From contig JAFVGK010000077.1 in NCBI GenBank assembly GCA_017475035.1, forward strand, positions 24,244 through 88,243: a stretch of 64,000 nucleotides of DNA. Direction: 5' to 3'. This DNA comes from Blautia sp. (GTDB taxonomy: Bacteria > Bacillota > Clostridia > Lachnospirales > Lachnospiraceae). The notes under the pieces are model-generated. The model saw only the letters and a program-made list of their open reading frames with translations. It was not told the DNA's origin and ran no database searches. Of this stretch, positions 54,094 to 60,987 are shown piece after piece; positions within the stretch are counted from its first letter, which is position 1; each line of letters starts with the position of its first letter. The position numbers and the translations under genes are program-made.

Positions 54094-54663
54094 TCATTCA
54101 GGCTTTTTTTGATATCTCAGAAAATTCCGATAAGCCTCTTCCCCATATCTCGTAATGAAATCCACGTTCGCATTATACCTGGTCAGAATACGCTTCAGTT
54201 CCTGCTCCGAATAAGAGCCAAAATCAATTTTCCCTGTTTTCTCCTCCGCGCAGGAGAGGATATTCAGCACAGCAATTTCTATGTTTGATCTCTTATCAGA
54301 ATGCAGTTTTTTCCAGATATATCGGACATCCTTCGGATTGCCCTCGTCAAGACGGTGACCGCAATCAATTTTCAGGGATTCATAAGTGGCTAACCCCTGA
54401 TCCACCGCAAAGTTCACAGCCTTCAGCCCTACATACCCAAATATCTGAGCGTATCCCGTGGAGCTGTCTGTCCTCTTTGGAATCCGAAGCAGCACACAAA
54501 AATCCGCCAGAGCATCCATCAGGTCAATCTGAATCATCTCCTGATAAAGGACGGCCTTGATCAAAGCCGAAGGAACATGATACTTCTCTGCTATATTTCC
54601 TATAAAAAAACTATATCTTTGAAGAATCTGTTCCGTTTTTTTCTCAGAGTATAGTTTCAACAT
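54094..54663 (-). CDS. Lysozyme-fold (transglycosylase SLT-like) protein without signal peptide
   Basis: 189 residues from MLKLYSEKKTEQIL at 54663, with AGG 8 nt upstream; the longer frame upstream runs through repeat sequence and is not counted. Residues 20-75 read YHVPSALIKAVLYQEM, like the catalytic-Glu helix of lytic transglycosylases. STGYAQIFG resembles the S-x-G-x2-Q-I motif, and LTRYNANVDFITRYGEEAYRN fits the YNAG region with YG. No signal peptide or membrane span is visible, so export is unexplained. It stands alone, bounded by repeats on both sides. Phage, toxin or storage roles are all open. Confidence 0.6.
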   Translation of the reverse strand: MLKLYSEKKTEQILQRYSFFIGNIAEKYHVPSALIKAVLYQEMIQIDLMDALADFCVLLRIPKRTDSSTGYAQIFGYVGLKAVNFAVDQGLATYESLKIDCGHRLDEGNPKDVRYIWKKLHSDKRSNIEIAVLNILSCAEEKTGKIDFGSYSEQELKRILTRYNANVDFITRYGEEAYRNFLRYQKKPE

Positions 54664-54758
54664 AATTTTTTCCTGCCTTTTGCACCTGTTTTTTTCTTCT
54701 GTCGCCTGAATCATTATATGATTGTACCGGCAAAGGCCTGATTCTGCGACCCACTCAC

Positions 54759-54816
54759 ATGCAAAAATGAGCAAGCTCATTTTTGGTTGACCTTCCCTCG
54801 CCTGAATCAATATATT
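54759..54816 (+). repeat. Dispersed palindromic repeat, family A
   Basis: AAAATGAGC and GCTCATTTT form a 9-bp stem with an AA loop. The tail TTGACCTTCCCTCGCCTGAA then TCAATATA matches other copies. Confidence 0.7.
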
Positions 54817-54884
54817 AACACAGAAAGAGGCTTTGTACCATCTTTTTTGCATCAGGGATCTGTAAACATACACGGATCGGCATA

Positions 54885-54934
54885 CAAAAAAGCCTGGTTC
54901 ACACTGTAAGCTTGCTTACAGTGTGAACCAGGCT
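54885..54934. terminator. Strong terminator of the PadR/HAAS/DUF4097 module
   Basis: AGCCTGGTTCACACTGTAAG pairs with CTTACAGTGTGAACCAGGCT across a CTTG loop, a 20-bp perfect stem. On the minus strand it ends in TTTTTTGT; on the plus strand in TTTTGC. It lies 30 nt after the DUF4097 gene. Confidence 0.92.
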
Positions 54935-54964
54935 TTTGCAGTGTCTTAATAAAAGCCCGTGATC

Positions 54965-55750
54965 CTACCGGCTTTTTATCTTAATGCTTCCCATTTCTGT
55001 CTCTGCTTTAATGCTCTTTCCCCCATTACCCGTCTGCTCGAAGTTCTTTGTTACCTTTTCTCCGTCTACAGTTACGCTTCCCATCTCAGTGGAAAGATCC
55101 AGATCCATTTCCTGTACCGAACCGTTCACATTGATATCAATGCTGCCCATCTCAGATTCTGCGGAAAGGGAAGTAAAGCCGCATCGGTCTGCTTTGACAC
55201 TCCCCATTTCCGTTTCCAGGCTGGCATCCCCCAGTTCACAATTTTCTGCGGTTATGCTTCCCATGTCTGCCTGAATCTTCGTCTTGTCCATTTTAAGATC
55301 CGTAATCGTGATACTTCCCATATCGAGCTTCAAGTCTATACTCTCAAGCATTTTATCCTTCGGCACGGTAATCGTTATCGTTCCGCCTCTGATGTTCTGA
55401 AAAAACGGGAAGAACCTGAAGACACGTTTCTTTCTCTCGTTCACCTTCAGCATGCCATCATCAATTTCATATGTAATTTCGTCATTTTTGTCATATCTGG
55501 CGGCGATACAATAGGAATCTCCGGTCTTCAAGGTAACTCCTGACATCTCTGCCGTAATCCTGACTTTCTCAAAAGCTTCCAGCTCCTGTTTCTCTTCCGT
55601 TAACACAGTTCGAAAAGGGCTCCCATAAGCTTCATTCCCGACAAACTCCCAGGAGCCAAAGCGAAAACCTCCAAAATGGATCATCGAGCCAATGATAATC
55701 GCTCCTACCGTAATGATCGAAAGAATCGTCAGATATACTTTTTTCCACAT
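54965..55750 (-). CDS. DUF4097-type beta-repeat protein, membrane anchored
   Basis: 261 residues from MWKKVYLTILSIITV at 55750, which has a weak AAAAGG 3 nt upstream; an ATG 33 nt earlier has no site. An N-terminal membrane span (4-24) is followed by an outside domain. From about 140 the repeats LDMGSITI, ADMGSITA, TEMGSVKA, SEMGSIDI, TEMGSVTV and TEMGSIKI occur at intervals of about 20 residues, which suggests a beta-helix of the DUF4097 (LiaX/adhesin-like) type. It ends the PadR-HAAS-DUF4097 module and is followed by a strong terminator. Role unknown, possibly envelope stress sensing. Confidence 0.8.
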   Translation of the reverse strand: MWKKVYLTILSIITVGAIIIGSMIHFGGFRFGSWEFVGNEAYGSPFRTVLTEEKQELEAFEKVRITAEMSGVTLKTGDSYCIAARYDKNDEITYEIDDGMLKVNERKKRVFRFFPFFQNIRGGTITITVPKDKMLESIDLKLDMGSITITDLKMDKTKIQADMGSITAENCELGDASLETEMGSVKADRCGFTSLSAESEMGSIDINVNGSVQEMDLDLSTEMGSVTVDGEKVTKNFEQTGNGGKSIKAETEMGSIKIKSR

Positions 55751-55807
55751 ATTCCTTTTACCCCTCTTATCATGCAGTTTCATATCGAAATACTGTTTTT
55801 TAAGTAA

Positions 55808-55898
55808 ACGAATAAAATGCCTGCATTTTGATTCGTTTACTGCTCCTTTACGCCGCTGCAGGCGGCATGATTCCGCAGTAAATTCGTGTGCATACTAT
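55808..55898 (-). repeat. Dispersed repeat, family D, copy 2
   Basis: Inverse copy of 26577-26666. Its left part (55804-55840) is itself a hairpin: GTAAACGAAT ... ATTCGTTTAC with AAAATGC/GCATTTT inside. It lies between the HAAS-domain gene and the DUF4097 gene, and is therefore probably transcribed. Confidence 0.75.
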
Positions 55899-55929
55899 AA
55901 TAATTTATACCGCTTCGTCGAAAACAAAA

Positions 55930-56937
55930 TCATTCTTCGTCATCATCCTTCAACCCCCAGATGCTTTTCAGCAACCCGGCAATTACGCCGGCGATCGGCC
56001 AGATAATCCAGCTTCTCCACCACCGGAATGTAAGAAAGCTGTAAATCAGGTAGATACAGGTTATCGTTGACCAGTAAACAGACAGGAAGGCTTTGCCTTT
56101 ATTGTTTTCGTACCGGATTTCACGCTGGGAAGATACATAGCTTCCTCCGACTGTTCCGGCATCATTCAGGCGCAGCAGCTGCTTGCAGCTTTTTTCCCTG
56201 CCATTGGCTGTAACAAGGATCAAGACGCCGATCCCAACCATAAACAAAAGAACAACGACACCGATGCCTGCCGCCATACCGCTCATGTTCAGATATCCGA
56301 TCACCACCACCGGGACGAAGCATAATGCGCACAGGATGATGCCGATGGTTTTCAATAAGGCATAGGTGCTGCGATTATTCTCCCGAAGCTGATGTACATA
56401 TTCACAGGTCGCATAATCGATACGATAGTTTTTCTTTAATCCCTTCCACCTGTCCATAATGGATGCGGAGTAAACGGAGAGACCAATAACTGCGGCAATG
56501 CAGCCAAACAGAAAGATCAATCCCTTCAGAAGGGCTGTGCCCCCTCCGCCCATCTCCGAGGCGTCTGCGTATATGCCGCCCAAAATCAGGCCTGAAGCAC
56601 AGATGATCGCAAAAAAAGCAACCAGACCATGCATAAATGCCGCCGAAGAGCTGTCGGACAAAAACTCTTTTGCTTCATCCAGCAGCAGCACCTGGCGGGG
56701 ATCCTCCGTCTGTCCGCGAAGAATCTTTTCAATCCCCAGCGTCTCAGCCAGCTCGTCAAGATTCCCAAACTCGGAAATCACTGTACCGATCGCTTCGTTT
56801 TCGCTCTTTCCTTCATCAATCAGCTCGTGGAACTTGTCCTCCATCATCTGGCCCAGCTCAAGCTTTGCCCGCCGTACCTCTGCGTTGTTTGGCAGGGAAG
56901 AAAACATTGATTCCAAATATGTTTTGATCGTATCCAT
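55930..56937 (-). CDS. HAAS-domain (permease prefix domain) membrane protein
   Basis: 335 residues. The N-terminal HAAS domain covers about 1-75 and contains LPNNAEVRRAKLELGQMMED and VISEFGNLDELAETLG, a helical module found beside PadR regulators. Membrane spans are near 102-122, 135-155, 195-215, 222-242 and two close to the C-terminus (about 285-325). Such proteins are thought to be sensors or anti-regulators controlled by PadR. It lies 63 nt downstream of the padR gene. Function not established. Confidence 0.8.
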   Translation of the reverse strand: MDTIKTYLESMFSSLPNNAEVRRAKLELGQMMEDKFHELIDEGKSENEAIGTVISEFGNLDELAETLGIEKILRGQTEDPRQVLLLDEAKEFLSDSSSAAFMHGLVAFFAIICASGLILGGIYADASEMGGGGTALLKGLIFLFGCIAAVIGLSVYSASIMDRWKGLKKNYRIDYATCEYVHQLRENNRSTYALLKTIGIILCALCFVPVVVIGYLNMSGMAAGIGVVVLLFMVGIGVLILVTANGREKSCKQLLRLNDAGTVGGSYVSSQREIRYENNKGKAFLSVYWSTITCIYLIYSFLTFRWWRSWIIWPIAGVIAGLLKSIWGLKDDDEE

Positions 56938-57000
56938 AGCTTCTCTCCTTTTCGTGAATGCAGTCGCTTCAACACGTTTCAGATATTCTTAGCGCCGGTG

Positions 57001-57360
57001 TCAGGAACCAGCCGTCAGCCTGCGGCTTTGATACCCGGCTGTAAATCTCCCGATCACCTCCTGGGTTAAAAGCCATTCCTCACATTTTTCATTGTAATAC
57101 TCTCTCCCCAGCGGAGTGATTTCATAATAGGTACGGCGCTTTCCGTTCTCCGCGTTTTGTGAGAAAGAGGTTACATATCCGTTTTTCTCTATGCGGGTGA
57201 AGGCGGAATACAATGTGGTTTCCTTGATCGTGTATTTCTCCATAGAGATCTCCCTGATACGTTTGGAAATCTCGTACCCATAGGATGGTCCGTCCAGAAG
57301 AATGAACAAAATCATCGTGTCCGTGTAACCTCGTATGACATCGCTGCTGATTTGATTCAT
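57001..57360 (-). CDS. PadR-family transcriptional regulator
   Basis: 119 residues. The winged-helix core reads LFILLDGPSYGYEISKRI and TLYSAFTRIEKNGYVTSF, then YYEITPLGREYYNEK, all diagnostic of PadR. The C-terminal helix for dimerisation is short, as in PadR-s1 proteins. The gene lies upstream of HAAS and DUF4097 genes. Two palindromes in its promoter (57387-57405 and 57425-57441) suggest that it represses itself. Confidence 0.92.
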   Translation of the reverse strand: MNQISSDVIRGYTDTMILFILLDGPSYGYEISKRIREISMEKYTIKETTLYSAFTRIEKNGYVTSFSQNAENGKRRTYYEITPLGREYYNEKCEEWLLTQEVIGRFTAGYQSRRLTAGS

Positions 57361-57386
57361 AATGCCTCCGTTTCCTACGGCTATCG

Positions 57387-57405
57387 TACTATGTGTGTCG
57401 TAGTA
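57387..57405. promoter_or_regulatory. Probable PadR operator 2
   Basis: TACTATG-TGTGT-CGTAGTA is an imperfect palindrome at or just after the expected transcription start, 27 nt before the padR ATG. It shares half-sites with the first operator. Confidence 0.6.
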
Positions 57406-57419
57406 TGTCTGTCGGGGTA

Positions 57420-57448
57420 AATATACTACGTCTGTCGTAGTTTGTCAA
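57420..57448 (-). promoter_or_regulatory. padR promoter with PadR operator 1 in the spacer
   Basis: TTGACA (57443-57448), a 17-bp spacer and TATATT (57420-57425). The spacer holds ACTACG-N5-CGTAGT (57425-57441), a perfect 6-bp palindrome. A repressor bound here would block RNA polymerase. Confidence 0.8.
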
Positions 57449-57489
57449 GCTTTAATTTCATTTTTTTAAAGTTCCAAACCGATTCTATG

Positions 57490-57518
57490 TTGACGTTTCA
57501 ACTTACTTGTGTTATATT
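57490..57518 (+). promoter_or_regulatory. Promoter of the feo operon
   Basis: TTGACG (57490-57495), a 17-bp spacer and TATATT (57513-57518). The leader of about 80 nt is very AT-rich with the small palindrome AATAAGTTATT; no clear Fur or DtxR box could be named. Confidence 0.65.
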
Positions 57519-57606
57519 TTTCAATCATAAATAAGTTATTTCTAATCTTAATATTATGCAACGCACTTTACATAGTTAATTCTTATCACAAGATAAGGAG
57601 GTTGAG

Positions 57607-57819
57607 ATGATGCCTGTGACGATGGCGGATCCCGGAGCTACGGTTTCCATTGCCCGTATTACCGGAAAAGATGAGGCAAAGCGTCATTTGAATGAGCTTG
57701 GTCTGGTAGAAGGAGATCAGATAACCGTGATCTCCAACAATGGTGGAAATGTGATCCTTCAGGTGAAGGATTCCAGAATCGCCCTGGATGAAAAAATGGC
57801 GAACCGCATTCAATTTTAG
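57607..57819 (+). CDS. feoA: FeoA-domain protein 1
   Basis: 70 residues. The SH3-like FeoA domain shows SIARITGKDEAKRHLNELGL, VEGDQITVISNNGG and NVILQVKDSRIALD. It probably binds FeoB and supports ferrous iron uptake. GGAGG lies 5 nt before the first ATG and 8 nt before the second (57610), so either may serve. Two FeoA genes in tandem upstream of feoB are common in Clostridia. Confidence 0.9.
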   Translation: MMPVTMADPGATVSIARITGKDEAKRHLNELGLVEGDQITVISNNGGNVILQVKDSRIALDEKMANRIQF

Positions 57820-57833
57820 GAGGAGGAGTCAGC

Positions 57834-58058
57834 ATGAAGACTTTAAAGGATGTCAATGTGGGCGAGACCTGCAAGGTATTAAAGCTTCACGGAGAAGGCC
57901 CGGTCAAACGCAGGATCATGGATATGGGCATTACGAAGGGTACGGAAATCCTGGTTCGTAAGGTTGCGCCGCTCGGAGATCCGATGGAGCTGAACATCCG
58001 GGGATATGAACTTTCCTTACGGAAAGCAGACGCAGAACAGATCGAAGTCACAGAATAA
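57834..58058 (+). CDS. feoA: FeoA-domain protein 2
   Basis: 74 residues, 14 nt after the first feoA. The SH3-like fold is shown by GETCKVLKLHGEGPVKRRIMD, TEILVRKVAPLGDPMELNIRGYELSL and the acidic C-terminus. AGGAGG lies upstream of the ATG. Compared with copy 1 it has the classic PMELNIRGYELSLR block. Confidence 0.93.
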   Translation: MKTLKDVNVGETCKVLKLHGEGPVKRRIMDMGITKGTEILVRKVAPLGDPMELNIRGYELSLRKADAEQIEVTE

Positions 58059-58059
58059 A

Positions 58060-58142
58060 GGGAAAGAAGACCGATTTTGACTTCAGCAGCCCACTGCCGA
58101 AGCAACAGAATCGTCATCCGAAAACATGGAGTCAACGTACAA
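58060..58142 (+). repeat. Dispersed transcribed element, family G, copy 3
   Basis: Lies in the 115-nt space between feoA 2 and feoB, inside the operon. AGACCGATTTTGACTTC, GCAG-cccac-TGC, CCGAAAACATGGAGTCAACG and TACAAAA match the copies at 1864 and 37558. It ends 31 nt before the feoB ATG. Confidence 0.75.
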
Positions 58143-58173
58143 AAATGCGTGATGGAAGGAGACTGATCAGATC

Positions 58174-60462
58174 ATGAGTATGAAAATAGCACTGGCAGGC
58201 AATCCGAACTGCGGCAAGACTACCTTGTTCAACAGCCTGACCGGTTCAAACCAGTATGTCGGCAACTGGCCCGGCGTAACCGTTGAAAAGAAAGAAGGAC
58301 GGCTGAAAGGATATGATGATGTTCTCATCCAGGATCTTCCGGGGATTTATTCCCTTTCTCCGTACACACTGGAGGAAGTGGTTTCCCGCCAGTACCTGGT
58401 AAATGACAAGCCGGATGCGATCCTGAATATTGTGGACGGCAGCAACATCGAGAGAAACCTTTATCTGACGACACAGCTTCTCGACCTTGGCATCCCCACT
58501 GTCATTGCCATCAATATGATGGACATCGTAAATAAAAACGGCGATAAGATCGATACAGAAAAACTGTCCCGGACGCTGGGATGTCCCGTACTGGAGATGA
58601 GTGCTTTAAAGTCTGACGGAACCAGAGCCGTGGCAGACGCCGTAGTAAAAGCCGCCGAAAAAGGAACCACAGGTGAACGGCCGCACGTCTTTGAAGGCAG
58701 TGTAGAGCACGCCATCGCCCACATTGAGGAATCGATAGAAAAACTGATCCATGATCAAAAGTATCTGCGCTGGTATGCGATCAAAGTTTTCGAACGAGAT
58801 GAGCGGGTGATGAAAGAGCTGCAGCTTGAACGTGCCGTCGCGGAAGAAATCGAGCAGCATATTGCAGATTGTGAAAAAGAGATGGATGACGACGCGGAAT
58901 CCATTATCACGAACGAGCGTTATAATTATATCAGCAAAGTCTGTGCGTCATCCGTAAAGAAAAAGGCGGCAAAGCACAGTCTTTCCGTTTCAGATAAGAT
59001 TGACAAAGTAGTCACCAACAGGGTTCTCGGACTTCCGATCTTCGCGGTCGTCATGTTCCTGATTTATGCCCTGGCTATGGGCAGCTGGTCCGTTTCCCTT
59101 GGTACCCGGGCCACGGATTTCACCAATGATGTCATATTCGGTGAATGGGTCCCGGCCGGAGCAGACGCTCTTCTGCAGTTTCTTCATGTAGGGGAAGGAA
59201 CCGTTGTCTACAGCCTGATCCAGAACGGCATCGTGGCCGGTGTCGGCGCGGTACTCGGTTTTGTGCCGCAGATGCTGGTGCTTTTCCTGCTGCTTTCCAT
59301 TCTTGAGGACATCGGATACATGGCCCGTGTCGCCTTCGTCATGGATCGTATCTTCCGTCAGTTCGGCCTCTCCGGAAAATCCTTCATCCCCTGTCTTGTG
59401 GCAACAGGCTGCGGCGTCCCCGGCATCATGGCCTCCCGTACCATCGAAAATGACCGTGACAGGAAAATGACCATTATGACAACGACCTTCATGCCATGCG
59501 GAGCCAAGCTTCCGATCATCGGACTCATCGCAGGAGCTATCTTCGGAGGGTCTCCGTGGATCGCCGCTTCCGCATATTTTATCGGCATCGGTTCCATTAT
59601 CCTCTCCGGAATTATCCTGAAAAAATTCAAGGCCTTTGCAGGAGAGCCGGCTCCCTTTGTCATGGAACTGCCTGCCTATCATATCCCGGCATGGGCGAAT
59701 GTCCTTCGCGCTACCTGGGAGCGCGGCTGGTCCTTTATCAAACGCGCCGGTTCCGTCATCGTAGTTTCTTCTGTCATCATCTGGTTCCTGAACAGCTTTG
59801 GCACGATCAACGGACAGTTCGGCCTGGTAGAGAAGATGTGGGAAGACGAGACTATCGTCAGCGAGCAGACAATCGAAAAAATCGCCGATCAGATGAACCT
59901 GCCTGCAGAAGACGTAAACTTCCATGATGCTTCCCTTCTTGCAGCCCTGGGAAGCAGAATTTCCATCGTTTTCCGTCCTCTGGGCTTTGGAAGCTGGAAA
60001 CCGACCGTGGCAACGATCACCGGTCTTGTAGCGAAAGAGGAAGTCGTCGGAACCATGGGTGTATTGTACAACTATGATGATTCCGAGGAAGAGCTCGGTG
60101 AAAAAGGCGAACAGATCTGGGATCGCGTCGCCAATGATTACACGCCGAGCGCAGCTTTCGCCTTCATGATCTTCAATCTTCTCTGCGCTCCCTGCTTTGC
60201 AGCCATCGGCGCAATCAAGCGCGAGATGAATAACCGGAAATGGACCTGGGCAGCGATCGGATATATGACCGTCTGGGCTTATATCCTGGCCTTTATTGTC
60301 TACCAGCTCAGCGGTCTCTTCCGTGGAGAGCTCACCATGGGGGCATCAACAGCAGTTGCTTTTGCATTGATTGCGGTACTGGTCATTCTTCTTGTCCGCA
60401 AAGGCTATGTTCCGAAAGAAAGCAAAAGAAGCCTCACCAGCGTTGACGCAAATATGAAATAA
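58174..60462 (+). CDS. feoB: Ferrous iron transport protein FeoB
   Basis: 762 residues. The N-terminal GTPase has G1 GNPNCGKTT (9-17), switch I GNWPGVTVEKKEG, G3 DLPGIYSL and G4 NMMD. A helical GDI-like region covers about 175-260. Two Gate modules with membrane spans follow (PQMLVLFLLLSILEDIGYMARVAF begins the first), with the conserved cysteines in VATGCGVPG and MPCGAKLP. AAGGAG lies 12 nt before the ATG at 58174; 58180 is an alternative start. It imports Fe(II) across the membrane. Length is normal. Confidence 0.96.
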   Translation: MSMKIALAGNPNCGKTTLFNSLTGSNQYVGNWPGVTVEKKEGRLKGYDDVLIQDLPGIYSLSPYTLEEVVSRQYLVNDKPDAILNIVDGSNIERNLYLTTQLLDLGIPTVIAINMMDIVNKNGDKIDTEKLSRTLGCPVLEMSALKSDGTRAVADAVVKAAEKGTTGERPHVFEGSVEHAIAHIEESIEKLIHDQKYLRWYAIKVFERDERVMKELQLERAVAEEIEQHIADCEKEMDDDAESIITNERYNYISKVCASSVKKKAAKHSLSVSDKIDKVVTNRVLGLPIFAVVMFLIYALAMGSWSVSLGTRATDFTNDVIFGEWVPAGADALLQFLHVGEGTVVYSLIQNGIVAGVGAVLGFVPQMLVLFLLLSILEDIGYMARVAFVMDRIFRQFGLSGKSFIPCLVATGCGVPGIMASRTIENDRDRKMTIMTTTFMPCGAKLPIIGLIAGAIFGGSPWIAASAYFIGIGSIILSGIILKKFKAFAGEPAPFVMELPAYHIPAWANVLRATWERGWSFIKRAGSVIVVSSVIIWFLNSFGTINGQFGLVEKMWEDETIVSEQTIEKIADQMNLPAEDVNFHDASLLAALGSRISIVFRPLGFGSWKPTVATITGLVAKEEVVGTMGVLYNYDDSEEELGEKGEQIWDRVANDYTPSAAFAFMIFNLLCAPCFAAIGAIKREMNNRKWTWAAIGYMTVWAYILAFIVYQLSGLFRGELTMGASTAVAFALIAVLVILLVRKGYVPKESKRSLTSVDANMK

Positions 60463-60487
60463 TCCGGCAGAAAAGGAAGGTGATCAT

Positions 60488-60898
60488 ATGCCATCCTGGC
60501 TTGGAAATGTCATCGCGGTTTCATTCGTCATTTTGCTGACCGGAATTTCCATCAGAGAGATACGAAAAGGCCATAAAAGCGGTAGCTGCGGCAGCTGTTC
60601 CGGGAACTGCTCTGCCTGCAGCCATACCTGCAGCAGGCAGTCCGGCTCACCATCCGTAAAGCAGACAGACGAAAAAGCAATAGTAAAAACCGTGTTATCT
60701 ATCGAGGGAATGATGTGCGGGATGTGTGAGGCGCACATCAATCAGGCGATCCGAAATGCTTTCCCCGTAAAAACCGTAAAATCTTCTTATAAAAAAGGAG
60801 AATGCGTGATTCTGTCTGCTCTGCCTCTGTCTCAGGAGGATCTGAAAAAAGTCATCAACGAAACAGGTTATACATTGACGAAGATAGCCCAATCGTAA
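60488..60898 (+). CDS. FeoB-associated Cys-rich membrane protein fused to a heavy-metal-binding (HMA) domain
   Basis: 136 residues. Residues 1-26 form one membrane span (MPSWLGNVIAVSFVILLTGI), then a cysteine-rich stretch CGSCSGNCSACSHTC (about 37-51), both typical of FeoB-associated proteins. From about 64 the protein continues as an HMA domain with the metal motif GMMCGMC (about 79-85) and a ferredoxin-like alpha/beta pattern to the end. The usual FeoB-associated protein is 50-60 residues and lacks this domain. Located 25 nt after feoB, it may pass Fe(II) or another metal from the transporter. Confidence 0.82.
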   Translation: MPSWLGNVIAVSFVILLTGISIREIRKGHKSGSCGSCSGNCSACSHTCSRQSGSPSVKQTDEKAIVKTVLSIEGMMCGMCEAHINQAIRNAFPVKTVKSSYKKGECVILSALPLSQEDLKKVINETGYTLTKIAQS

Positions 60899-60911
60899 TA
60901 TGCCGTAAACG

Positions 60912-60961
60912 CCAAAAGGTCATGCAAAAAAGAGAATGCTCCTTTTTGCATGACCTTTTGG
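60912..60961. terminator. Terminator of the feo operon, made of a family A palindrome
   Basis: CCAAAAGGTCATGCAAAAA pairs perfectly with TTTTTGCATGACCTTTTGG (19 bp, 12-nt loop). It is placed 14 nt after the last feo gene and 26 nt from the convergent aldo/keto reductase gene, so it could stop transcription from both sides. A T-run is part of the arm (CCTTTTGG), so strength is uncertain. Confidence 0.7.
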
Positions 60962-60987
60962 TGTCCGGATCCTTTTTTTCCGTCCTT

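Larger units (their letters stand above)
54664..54964. other. 301-nt gap with repeat remnants and a terminator
   Basis: It holds a family A tail (54692-54715), a family B remnant (54720-54750), a family A palindrome (54759-54816) and the long terminator at 54885-54934. No gene was seen. Confidence 0.7.

Noticed and set aside
54664-54873. A longer form of the lysozyme-like protein starting at 54873.
   Set aside because: The extra 70 residues are translated repeat sequence (families A and B) and there is a suitable start at 54663.
58990-59925. A 311-codon frame on the minus strand inside feoB.
   Set aside because: feoB is intact and conserved on the plus strand across this stretch; the antisense protein resembles nothing.
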